From Actinomadura bangladeshensis (GTDB lineage Bacteria; Actinomycetota; Actinomycetes; Streptosporangiales; Streptosporangiaceae): a stretch of 36,505 nt of DNA. The stretch is from NCBI RefSeq assembly GCF_004348335.1, contig NZ_SMJW01000058.1, positions 1 through 36,505 of the forward strand. The letters run 5' to 3'. The notes under the pieces were generated by a model that worked only from the letters and a program-made list of their open reading frames with translations, ran no database searches and was not told where the DNA came from. The translations under genes were made by a program, and so were the position numbers. Of this stretch, positions 16,187 to 23,726 are shown piece by piece. The number at the start of each line of letters is the position of its first letter. Within the stretch, counting starts at the first letter, position 1.

Positions 16187-16954
16187 TCAGTCGTACCGGC
16201 GGCCGGTGGTGGACGAAAGGCGCGTCACCAGACCGCGTGGGACGAACCGGGCGGCGCCGGCGAGGATCTTGTACTGCGCGCCCGGGATGCTGAGCTCGGC
16301 GCCGCGGCGCAGATCGCGGAGCGCGGTGTCCACGACGTCGTCCTTGTCCAGCCACATGAAGTCCGGCAGCCCGGACATGTCCATCTGGGCGCGGTCATGG
16401 AACTCGGTGTGCACGAAACCGGGGCACAGCGCCATCACCCGGACGCCGCCGCGCGAGCGCTGCCGGAGGTCGGCCGCGATGCCCCGGCTGAAGCTCACCA
16501 CCCACGCCTTGGACGCCCCGTACGTCCCGCGCGTCGCGAACGCCGCCATCGAGGAGACGTTGACCACCGCGCCCCGGCCGCGCTCCAGCATCCCGGGCAG
16601 CGCCGCGTGCGTGAGCCGCAGGACGGCCTCGCAGTGCACCTTCAGCATGGTCAGCTCGTCCGACACCGGGACGTCGAGGAACACGCCGCGGTTGCCGAAC
16701 CCGGCGTTGTTGACCAGCAGGTCGACGTCCTCGCGGACCCGCTCCTCGGCCGCCGCCAGCCCCTCCTCGGCGGACAGGTCGGCGGGCAGGGCCTCGGCGC
16801 GGACGGCGTAGGCGTCGCGCAGCCCGGCGGCGGTGCGCTCCAGGCGCTCGGCGTCGCGGGCGAGCAGGACCAGGTCGAACCCGTCGGAGGCGAGGCGGCG
16901 GGCGAACGCGGCGCCGATGCCCGCGGTCGCGCCGGTGATGAAGGCGGTCGGCAT
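16187..16954 (-). CDS. short-chain dehydrogenase/reductase (SDR)
   Basis: A 255-residue classical SDR that would oxidise an alcohol or reduce a carbonyl with NAD(P)(H). Motifs: TGATAGIG (7-14), NNAG (82-85), catalytic Ser134/135, Y145 and K149 (YGASK), and CPGFVHTEF. It lies 10 nt downstream of the Baeyer-Villiger monooxygenase gene on the same strand, a common pairing in which the SDR makes the ketone that the monooxygenase converts to an ester. It is 119 nt upstream of the DMT-type gene. Confidence 0.92.
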   Translation of the reverse strand: MPTAFITGATAGIGAAFARRLASDGFDLVLLARDAERLERTAAGLRDAYAVRAEALPADLSAEEGLAAAEERVREDVDLLVNNAGFGNRGVFLDVPVSDELTMLKVHCEAVLRLTHAALPGMLERGRGAVVNVSSMAAFATRGTYGASKAWVVSFSRGIAADLRQRSRGGVRVMALCPGFVHTEFHDRAQMDMSGLPDFMWLDKDDVVDTALRDLRRGAELSIPGAQYKILAGAARFVPRGLVTRLSSTTGRRYD

Positions 16955-16964
16955 GACTCCGAGC

Positions 16965-18449
16965 CTAGGCCGCCCCGGACCTAGGCCGTGCTCCGGGACC
17001 GGGCCGGCGCCGGGCGGTGAAGTGCCGCGGGTCGGGCCGGCGCGTGGCGCGGCGGTAGGCGAACGTGAACCCGGGCCAGTTGTTCACGACCGTGCCGTCC
17101 GCCGTCATGTACCAGCTCTGGCAGCCGGCCTCCCAGACGGTCGTGCGCATCCGCTCGCGCATGTCGCGGGTGAAGGCGTCCTGCACGTCCGGCTTGACGT
17201 CGATCCAGGCGAGCCCGGCGCCGCGCAGCGCCTCGACGCAGCCGAGGATGTACCGGAACTGCGACTCCAGCATGTAGATGATCGAGTTGTGCCCGAGGTT
17301 GGTGTACGGGCCGTACAGCAGGAACAGGTTGGGGAAGCCGCTGACCGTGATGCCGAGATGCGCCTGCGCGCCGTCGCGCCACGCCTCGTTCAGCTCCCGG
17401 CCGTCCCGCCCGACGATCTTCATGGGGGAGAGGAACTCGGTGGACCGGAACCCCGTCCCGTACACGATGACGTCCACGTCGTAGGCGCGGGACGCCGTCT
17501 CCACACCGGACGGCGTGATGCGCTCGATCGGGTCGGTGATCAGGTCGACGTTGGGCCGGGCGAGCGCCGGGTAGTAGTCGCTGGAGATCAGGATCCGCTT
17601 GCAGCCCATCGGGTAGCCCGGGATGAGCGCGTCCCGCAGCGCCGGGTCCTCAATGCCGTCCTTCAAGGTGTCCTTGAACCGGTTCTCCAGCATCGCCATC
17701 AGCTTCGGGTACTTGATGAACCCCAGCGCCCGCGCCTCGTACGCCGCGTAGGTGTAGCCGCGGTTCAGCTCCCACAGCCCCGGCAGGTTCCGCATCGCGG
17801 CCCGCTGCCACGGCCGGTACACCCGGTCCGGCTTGTCGATCACGTACGGCGCGGACCGCTGGAACAGCCGCAGCTCCGCCGCGTCCTTGGCGATCTCCGG
17901 GACGAACTGGATCGCGCTCGCGCCCGTCCCGACCACCGCGACCCGCGTGCCGCGCAGGTCGGCGCCGTGGTCCCAGCGGGCGGAGTGGAAGCTCGTCCCG
18001 GCGAACGAGTCGCGCCCCTCGATGTCGGGCAGCACGGGCCGGTTCAGCTGCCCGCACGCCGACACCAGGACCCGCGCCTCCAGGTCGCCGCCGGTCGTGG
18101 AGATCCGCCAGAGCGCGGCGTCCTCGTCGAACCGCGCCTCGGTCACCTCGGTGCCGAACCGGACCTTCCCCAGCACCCGGTACTTGCGGGCGCAGTGCCA
18201 CAGGTAGTCGAGGATCTCGGCCTGCGGCGGGAACCGGCGCGTCCAGTCGGTCTTGCGCTCGAACGAGAACGAGTACAGGGCGGACGGGACGTCGCAGGCC
18301 GCGCCCGGATAGGTGTTGTCCCGCCAGGTGCCGCCGAGCCCCTCGGCCTTCTCCAGGATCACCACGTCGCGGACGCCGGCCTCTTGGAGCCGGATCGCCA
18401 TCCCGATCCCGCCGAACCCGCTTCCGATGATCACCACGCTGTGCGTCAT
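16965..18449 (-). CDS. Baeyer-Villiger-type flavin monooxygenase
   Basis: A 494-residue FAD/NADPH monooxygenase that inserts oxygen next to a ketone, giving an ester or lactone. FAD site GSGFGG (9-14), Baeyer-Villiger fingerprint FAGTSFHSARWD (149-160), second Rossmann motif GTGASA (174-179), and GTGFRST near the C-terminal third. C-terminal ~20 residues are Arg/Pro/Gly-rich and non-conserved in character. The start is ATG 18449; upstream lies a strong palindromic operator. It heads a two-gene unit with the SDR. The ketone substrate cannot be told; related enzymes act on cyclic, long-chain or steroid ketones. Confidence 0.93.
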   Translation of the reverse strand: MTHSVVIIGSGFGGIGMAIRLQEAGVRDVVILEKAEGLGGTWRDNTYPGAACDVPSALYSFSFERKTDWTRRFPPQAEILDYLWHCARKYRVLGKVRFGTEVTEARFDEDAALWRISTTGGDLEARVLVSACGQLNRPVLPDIEGRDSFAGTSFHSARWDHGADLRGTRVAVVGTGASAIQFVPEIAKDAAELRLFQRSAPYVIDKPDRVYRPWQRAAMRNLPGLWELNRGYTYAAYEARALGFIKYPKLMAMLENRFKDTLKDGIEDPALRDALIPGYPMGCKRILISSDYYPALARPNVDLITDPIERITPSGVETASRAYDVDVIVYGTGFRSTEFLSPMKIVGRDGRELNEAWRDGAQAHLGITVSGFPNLFLLYGPYTNLGHNSIIYMLESQFRYILGCVEALRGAGLAWIDVKPDVQDAFTRDMRERMRTTVWEAGCQSWYMTADGTVVNNWPGFTFAYRRATRRPDPRHFTARRRPGPGARPRSGAA

Positions 18450-18491
18450 GGCCGTCCCGAACCTCGTTCTACCGCGGTCCCCCGAGCCTAG

Positions 18492-18512
18492 GTGACCATG
18501 AGGTCACTGACC
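18492..18512 (-). promoter_or_regulatory. overlapping inverted repeats upstream of the monooxygenase
   Basis: GTGACC-ATGA-GGTCAC (18492-18507) is a perfect 6-bp inverted repeat, and its right arm forms a second palindrome GGTCA-C-TGACC (18502-18512), giving three half-sites in 21 nt. It is 43 nt upstream of the monooxygenase start. A TetR- or MarR-type repressor is the usual regulator of such genes, but none is encoded in the adjacent sequence. Confidence 0.5.
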
Positions 18513-18571
18513 AGGTGCCGCGATCGGCCGGTTTCTGTCGGTGCCCTCCGCCGGCCTCCCGCCGGGTGCCA

Positions 18572-18586
18572 GATCAGGCGCTGATC
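18572..18586 (+). promoter_or_regulatory. candidate operator of the DUF4132 operon
   Basis: GATCAG-GCG-CTGATC is a perfect 6-bp inverted repeat 46 nt upstream of the first DUF4132 start. It is flanked by two copies of the direct repeat GTCGGTGCC (18536-18544 and 18606-18614). The remainder of the 183-nt divergent spacer shows nothing else clear. Confidence 0.4.
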
Positions 18587-18632
18587 ACTGGAAACGCCGG
18601 GAACCGTCGGTGCCGTCTGGAAAGATCACCTC

Positions 18633-20273
18633 ATGTCCGACGACTCCGCCGACCTCCGGGCGCATCTGGACGCCCTCAGCGCGCCGCGGCCGACCCGCGC
18701 GTGGCGGCGCCGCACGCTGGAACTGCTGGCCGACCCCGCCGCCCGCGACGCGGTGCTGCGCAGGGTGCGCTGGTACGCGACGAAGGAACCGGACCTCGTC
18801 GGCGGCCGGCCGTTCTCCGACCCGTCGCTGCGCGCCGAGCCGGGCGCCCGCGGCCGGGTGTGGGCCGCCGCGCTGCTCGGCGACCCGGGCGTCGTCCCGC
18901 TGCTGGACGTCATCGTGCGCCGCGCCGCCGGGGTGACCCGCGAGTTCGAGCCGTCCGCCAAGCTGGCGGGCGGCGCGGTCAACGCGCTCGGCGAGTTCGC
19001 CGACCCCCGCGCGCTGGACGTCCTGCGCGGGCTGAGCCGCGACGTCCGCTACCCCGGCCTCGGCCGGCAGATCGCCGCGGCGATCGAGGCGGCGGCCGCC
19101 CGCCGCGGCATCACGCCCGCGCAGCTCGTCGAGCGCGGCGTGCCCGCGCACGGCCTCGGCCGGGACGGCTCGCTCGCCCGCGACATCGGCGCCTACCAGG
19201 CGGTCCTCGTCATCGAGGACCCGCTGACCGTCCGGCTCACCTTCACCGGTGCGGACGGCCGGCCGCTGCGGACCGTGCCGGGCGCGCTCAAGGTCCCGTT
19301 CGCCGCCGAGATCAAGGAGCTGAAGTCGCTGGTGAAGCAGGTCCGCGCGACGCTCGCCGCGGAGCGGACCCGGGTCGAGGCGCTGATGGCGGTCGAGCGC
19401 GCCTGGCCGTTCGCCGCATGGTGCCGCCACTACCGCGACCACCCGGTCACCGGCGTCGTCGCGCGCGGCCTGATCTGGGAGTTCGAGGGACCCGACGGCA
19501 TCTGGCACGCCGCCACCCCCGGCGAGGGCGGCGTGCTGGTGACGGTGGACGGCCGCGCGCTGCCCGTCCCGTCCGATGACGCCCGGGTGCGGCTGTGGCA
19601 TCCGGCGCGGGCGTTCCCGGGCGCGGTGCGCGCGTGGCGCGGCTTCGTGACCGGCAACCGGATGACGCAGTCGTTCAAGCAGGCGTTCCGGGAGACCTAC
19701 CGGGCCTCCCCGGCCGCCGGGCCCGGCCGGGGCATCGACGGGGCGCTGCGCCGCGTCTTCGCCGAGGGGGAGTGGCGGGTCGGCCACCACGACGACATCC
19801 GGTTCGAGCGCAAGGTCGCCGGCCGCTGGCGGGAGGTCCGCCCGGCGGACGTGCCGCCGCTGGTGTTCAGCGAGGGGACGCGGGAGGTCGACCTGTTCCT
19901 CCGCGTCACCTCGATCAGCGAGGAGGAGCCGTTCGGGGAGCCGTCCGCGAGCGCCGAGATCCGCGGCGACGCGCTGCGCCGCATCCTGCCCGGCACGCGG
20001 ATCGCCGGCCGCTGCTCGGTCGACGGCCGGTTCCTCGCCGTCCGGGGCGAGCTGCGCACCTACAAGATCCACCTGGGGTCGGGCGGGGTGCTGATGGAGC
20101 CCGGCGGCACCCGGCTGAGCGTCGAGCCGTCCCGGCGGCCGGGGCAGAAGGGGCTGTTCCTGCCGTTCGAGGACGAGCGGCTCACGCAGATCCTCGGCAC
20201 CGCCTTCCTGCTCGCCGCCGACCACAAGATCACCAACGCGGCCGTGCTGCGGCAGATCAGACGAGGTGCCTGA
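18633..20273 (+). CDS. DUF4132-family protein A
   Basis: A 546-residue protein of the DUF4132 (E. coli YehI/MolR-type) family; biochemical function unknown. The N-terminal ~170 residues are helical and HEAT-like (GRVWAAALLGDPGVVPLLDVI, ALGEFADPRALDVLRGLSR). The C-terminal part has the family blocks: ARGLIWEFEG, VRLWHPAR, QSFKQAFRETY, DVPPLVFSEGTREVDLF, RTYKIHLGSGG and FLPFEDERLTQIL. Compared with its downstream paralogue it lacks about 40 residues after the KQAFRE block (the YSNRFAAHLVHYRRM segment). No signal peptide or membrane segment, so cytosolic. A weak GGAAAG precedes ATG 18633. First gene of a three-gene unit with the DUF4132 B and the ubiquitin-like gene. Confidence 0.85.
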   Translation: MSDDSADLRAHLDALSAPRPTRAWRRRTLELLADPAARDAVLRRVRWYATKEPDLVGGRPFSDPSLRAEPGARGRVWAAALLGDPGVVPLLDVIVRRAAGVTREFEPSAKLAGGAVNALGEFADPRALDVLRGLSRDVRYPGLGRQIAAAIEAAAARRGITPAQLVERGVPAHGLGRDGSLARDIGAYQAVLVIEDPLTVRLTFTGADGRPLRTVPGALKVPFAAEIKELKSLVKQVRATLAAERTRVEALMAVERAWPFAAWCRHYRDHPVTGVVARGLIWEFEGPDGIWHAATPGEGGVLVTVDGRALPVPSDDARVRLWHPARAFPGAVRAWRGFVTGNRMTQSFKQAFRETYRASPAAGPGRGIDGALRRVFAEGEWRVGHHDDIRFERKVAGRWREVRPADVPPLVFSEGTREVDLFLRVTSISEEEPFGEPSASAEIRGDALRRILPGTRIAGRCSVDGRFLAVRGELRTYKIHLGSGGVLMEPGGTRLSVEPSRRPGQKGLFLPFEDERLTQILGTAFLLAADHKITNAAVLRQIRRGA

Positions 20274-22588
20274 TGGATCTGGCCGGCCGCCTGCTGCGCG
20301 CCATGACCGACCCGGCCCCCGAGGACGCCGCGGACTTCCCCGCCTGGTACGCCCAGATGTGGCGGGTCTCCGACACCGGCCTCGGCGGCCTCCTGCCCGC
20401 CGCCTACGGGTTGGGCCGCGCGCCGGACCACGTCTCGACCTGCGTCCGCTTCATGGTGGAGGACGAGGTGAAGCAGCGCCAGCCGTACTTCACACCGGAG
20501 GCGTGCGAGCGGATGTTCGCGGCACTCGTCGACGGCCTGACGGCCCGGAAATGGGCCGACATCGCCCTCGGCGCGGCGGCGCTGGCCCGCTGCCGGAGCG
20601 CGTGGCCCGACGTCGCCCGCCCGGCGAGCACGCTGGTCGAGTTCCTTCTCGAGAACGAGCGCGACGACAAGCCCTTCGCCCTCCTCGCGGTCGCCGGGGT
20701 CGCGGGAGACGACGTCCTGCGGCGCGCCGCGCGGCGGCTCCGCCCCGGCAGGAAGGGCGAGTTCGCGCTGGTGGAGTTCGATGTCGCCGTCCGCCTCGCC
20801 GCCGAGGAGCGGGTCCTGCTGGCCGAGCTGGAGCGGTCCCGGGGCCACGGCTCCCCGCCGCCCCTTCCGGACGCGTGGGAGCGCGTGGCCGCACTCCCCG
20901 ACTACGTCCGGTTCGCGAGCAGCGCCCTGGAGAGCGCGGCCGCCCGCGCACGCGCGATCCAGGACGGCGAGATCCCGTACCGGGCCGACAAGGCGTTCAC
21001 CACCGACGAGGTCGAGATGCTCGGCCGCGCCGCGCGGCTCATGCTGCTGCGGGACGAGCCGTGGCTCCCGGACTTCTTCGACCGCCTGCTCCCCGACATC
21101 TCGATCGCGCCCACCGAGGCGAGGACGCTGCCGTCGCAGGCGCTGCTGTACGAGCTCGTCCGGGCCGCGCAGGACTTCCCGACGCCCGAACTGGTCACCG
21201 CGATCCGGAACGTCCGGCGGAACGTGCGCCACGCGGGCGTGCACAAGCAACTCGACAAGATGCTCAAGAAGGTCGACGCCGCCCTTGCCGAGCGCACCGA
21301 GGTCGCCCTGCGCCTCCCCGACCTGGGGAACCTGCACCGCGAAATCGGCGGCTACACGGCGGTCATCACCGTCGGCGGCAAGGCGGAGCTGACCTTCGAG
21401 AAGGACGGCAAGGCGCTGAAAGGCGTCCCGGCGCCCGTCCGCCGCGACCACAAGGACGAGCTGAAGGAGCTGCGCGACCTCGTCAAGCGCCTGAGCGCCC
21501 AGCTCGTCACGCTCGCCCGCGCCCTGGAGGGCGGCTTCACCGTCGATGCGACCCACCCCTTCGGCCGCTGGCGCGACACGCTCGTCCACCACACGATCGC
21601 AGGGCCGACCGTGCGCGGCCTGATCTGGGAGGTCGAGACCGCCCCGGGCGCGTGGCGGGCCGTCCTGCCCGAGACCGACGGCCTCCCCGACGCCGCCGAC
21701 GACGCGGCCGTGCGGCTGTGGCATCCGATCAGGTCGGAGCCCGGCGAGGTGCGGGCCTGGCGCGACCTGCTGATCGAACGGCGGATCCGGCAGCCGTTCA
21801 AGCAGGCGTTCCGCGAGATCTACCTCCTTACCCCGGCCGAGGAGGAGACGGGGACCTACTCCAACCGGTTCGCCGCGCACCTCGTCCACTACCGGCGGAT
21901 GTTCGCGCTGTTCCGGGCGCGCGGCTGGACCAGCAGCCTGCTCGGCCCGTGGGACGGCGGCGGCGCGGACGAGGCGGCGCGCGTCCTCGCGGCGGGGGAG
22001 TGGCGGGTCCGGTTCTCGCACGTCCTCGCCGACGGGGAGTACGAGCAGGAGATCGCCGGCACGAACCGGGTCCTGTTCGACCGCCGCGCGGACGGCTCGT
22101 GGCGGAACGCGCGGCTCGCGGACGTCCCGCCGCTGGTGTTCAGCGAGGCGATGCGCGACGTCGACCTGTTCGTCGGCGTCACCTCGATCGCCGCCGACCC
22201 GATGTGGGAGGACGGCGAGGCGCACGAGTACTGGGTCCGCGAATGGTACGCCGACCTGTACGAGTCCACGAGGACGCGGAAGGACGCCCTGGCCCGCATC
22301 CTGCCCCGCACGAAGATCGCCGACCGGTGCTCGATCGACGACCGCCACCTGGTCGTGCGCGGCCGGCTGCGCACCTACAGGATCCACCTGGGCTCGGCGA
22401 ACATCGTGATGGAGCCGGACGACGCGTTCCTGTGCATCGTCCCCGAACGCCGCGCCCTCGGCGCCAAGGTCTTCCTGCCCTTCGAGGACGAGCGGCTCTC
22501 CCTCATCCTCAGCAAGGCGTTCCTGCTCGCCGCCGACGACACGATCACCGACGAGTCGATCCGCACGCAGATCGAGCGAGGTGCCTGA
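20273..22588 (+). CDS. DUF4132-family protein B
   Basis: A 771-residue protein with the complete DUF4132 core. The N-terminal ~340 residues are helical repeats (FALLAVAGVAGDDVLRRAARRL, NVRRNVRHAGVHKQLDKML); then RLPDLGNLHREIGGYTAV, VRGLIWEVET, VRLWHPIR, QPFKQAFREIY (about 502-512), TYSNRFAAHLVHYRRM, DVPPLVFSEAMRDVDLFVGVTSI, RTYRIHLGSANIVMEP and FLPFEDERLSLIL. It shares most C-terminal blocks with protein A, so the two are old tandem duplicates. The ATG overlaps the stop of protein A by 1 nt (TGATG) with GAGGTG as ribosome site, and the same arrangement recurs at its own 3' end. No catalytic motif that I can name. Confidence 0.87.
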   Translation: MDLAGRLLRAMTDPAPEDAADFPAWYAQMWRVSDTGLGGLLPAAYGLGRAPDHVSTCVRFMVEDEVKQRQPYFTPEACERMFAALVDGLTARKWADIALGAAALARCRSAWPDVARPASTLVEFLLENERDDKPFALLAVAGVAGDDVLRRAARRLRPGRKGEFALVEFDVAVRLAAEERVLLAELERSRGHGSPPPLPDAWERVAALPDYVRFASSALESAAARARAIQDGEIPYRADKAFTTDEVEMLGRAARLMLLRDEPWLPDFFDRLLPDISIAPTEARTLPSQALLYELVRAAQDFPTPELVTAIRNVRRNVRHAGVHKQLDKMLKKVDAALAERTEVALRLPDLGNLHREIGGYTAVITVGGKAELTFEKDGKALKGVPAPVRRDHKDELKELRDLVKRLSAQLVTLARALEGGFTVDATHPFGRWRDTLVHHTIAGPTVRGLIWEVETAPGAWRAVLPETDGLPDAADDAAVRLWHPIRSEPGEVRAWRDLLIERRIRQPFKQAFREIYLLTPAEEETGTYSNRFAAHLVHYRRMFALFRARGWTSSLLGPWDGGGADEAARVLAAGEWRVRFSHVLADGEYEQEIAGTNRVLFDRRADGSWRNARLADVPPLVFSEAMRDVDLFVGVTSIAADPMWEDGEAHEYWVREWYADLYESTRTRKDALARILPRTKIADRCSIDDRHLVVRGRLRTYRIHLGSANIVMEPDDAFLCIVPERRALGAKVFLPFEDERLSLILSKAFLLAADDTITDESIRTQIERGA

Positions 22589-22980
22589 TGCCCGCCGTGA
22601 CCTTCCGGGACGAGACCGCGACCGGCACGCCGGTCGCCGAGGCCCGGATCGAGGCGCTGCCGGAACGGATGACGGTCCGGGAGCTGATCAGGCTCCGGGT
22701 CCGCGAGGAGGTCGCCCGGCACAACGCGCGGCCGTCCGACCGGTTCAACGGCTTGGTCCGCCCGGACGGCGCCGAGGCCGAACTGAACGGCTACCGCCTG
22801 TGCGAGCCGCGCCGCCTCGACTGGGAGCGGCAGGCCGACATCGCCGAGAAGGCGTTCCTCACCAACGGGTTCTTCGTGCTCGCCGGCGACCGCCAGGTCG
22901 AGGACCTGGACGAGGAGATCGACCTCTCGACCGAACCCGACCTCGTGTTCATCAAGCTCATCGCGCTCGCCGGCGGTTAG
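22588..22980 (+). CDS. ubiquitin-like (beta-grasp) protein with C-terminal Gly-Gly
   Basis: A 130-residue protein of no named family that I recognise. The N-terminus looks like a beta hairpin (VTFRDETATGTPVAEARIEAL, residues 4-24) followed by a helix (MTVRELIRLRVREEVARHN, 28-46), the ubiquitin order. After an insert (47-90) the last part, FFVLAGDRQVEDLDEEIDL and STEPDLVFIKLIALAGG (95-130), resembles ubiquitin's AGKQLEDG...LHLVLRLRGG end, including the terminal Gly129-Gly130. This C-terminus is also that of MoaD/ThiS sulfur carriers. The start ATG overlaps the DUF4132 B stop by 1 nt, so it is made with it. No E1-, E2-, JAB- or ThiF-like gene is in the window. The gene is certain; the fold is an inference from pattern. 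Confidence 0.7.
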   Translation: MPAVTFRDETATGTPVAEARIEALPERMTVRELIRLRVREEVARHNARPSDRFNGLVRPDGAEAELNGYRLCEPRRLDWERQADIAEKAFLTNGFFVLAGDRQVEDLDEEIDLSTEPDLVFIKLIALAGG

Positions 22981-23642
22981 CCGATCAGGCCGAACTCGTG
23001 GGCGCGGATGCCCGCCTGGAAGCGGGTGTCGGCGTCCAGCAGCGTGAGGATCTCCGCGACGCGGCGCCGGTAGGTGCGCAGCGACATGCCGAGCCTCCGC
23101 GCCGCCGCCTCGTCCTTCAGCCCGCCGCCGAGCAGTGCCAGGATGCGGCGGCTCTCCGGCGACAGCGCGGGCGGCCGGTCGCGGCGGTACTCGGCCAGGT
23201 CCACCGCGGTCTCCCACGTCGCCCAGTACAGCGAGACGACGCCCTTCACCACGCCCGGCGACCGGACGACCGTGTACTCGCGCACGCCGCCCACCGCCGG
23301 GCCCGCGAGGATCGCGACCCGCCGGTCCACGATGATCGTCTCGTGCGGGAGCGGGGCCGGGCAGATCCGCACCCGGAGCCCGGCCCGGGCCAGCTCCACC
23401 AGGTGCCGCTCGGACTCCTCGTCCGCGAGCGCGGCCGGGCTGTAGAGCTTGAAGGCGGCGGGCGGGGGATCGACCCGGTGCCGCTCGGCGACGAGCCGCT
23501 CCCGGAACCCCGGCAGCGCCCACGTGTGCAGGTCCGTCGCGGCGCAGGCGAACTCCGCGCACGCGGAGAACAGCCGCCCGGCGCGCTCGACCAGCTCGGC
23601 CTCGCCGCGCAGCACGACGTTCCGGTCCAGATCAACGCTCAT
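22977..23642 (-). CDS. LuxR-type HTH regulator with a PLD-like sensor domain
   Basis: A 221-residue regulator. The N-terminal helical part (RNVVLRGEAELVERAGRLF) leads to a TrmB/phospholipase-D-like domain (FKLYSPAALADEESERHLVELARAGLRVRICPAPLPHETIIVDRRVAILAG, residues about 65-120 in segments), and the C-terminus is a LuxR-like HTH (SPESRRILALLGGGLKDEAA, RRLGMSLRTYRRRVAEIL). ATG 23642 (GAGC region upstream) gives MSVDLDRNV. The 3' end overlaps the stop of the convergent ubiquitin-like gene by 4 nt. It is divergent from the aldo/keto reductase gene (84 nt) with a symmetrical operator between, so it probably controls that gene and itself. Confidence 0.82.
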   Translation of the reverse strand: MSVDLDRNVVLRGEAELVERAGRLFSACAEFACAATDLHTWALPGFRERLVAERHRVDPPPAAFKLYSPAALADEESERHLVELARAGLRVRICPAPLPHETIIVDRRVAILAGPAVGGVREYTVVRSPGVVKGVVSLYWATWETAVDLAEYRRDRPPALSPESRRILALLGGGLKDEAAARRLGMSLRTYRRRVAEILTLLDADTRFQAGIRAHEFGLIG

Positions 23643-23653
23643 CGGTACCGAGT

Positions 23654-23685
23654 CTGCCACGCCGACGGGTGGCAGCAACCTGCCA
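23654..23685. promoter_or_regulatory. three-half-site operator between divergent regulator and reductase genes
   Basis: CTGCCAC (23654-23660), its inverse GTGGCAG (23669-23675) and CTGCCA again (23680-23685) form two nested inverted repeats: arms separated by 8 nt and by CAAC (TGGCAG-CAAC-CTGCCA, 16 bp, perfect). It fills the middle of the 84-nt spacer. This is the natural binding site for the LuxR-like protein encoded at 22977-23642. Confidence 0.6.
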
Positions 23686-23726
23686 GCGGCTCGCTCCGGG
23701 CGCCGCCGCGCAGCACCGTGGAACTC

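Noticed and set aside
20060..22387. Minus-strand open frame of 775 codons opposite DUF4132 B
   Set aside because: Same GC-driven antisense effect; the plus strand has clear family blocks and ribosome sites, and the antisense has none.
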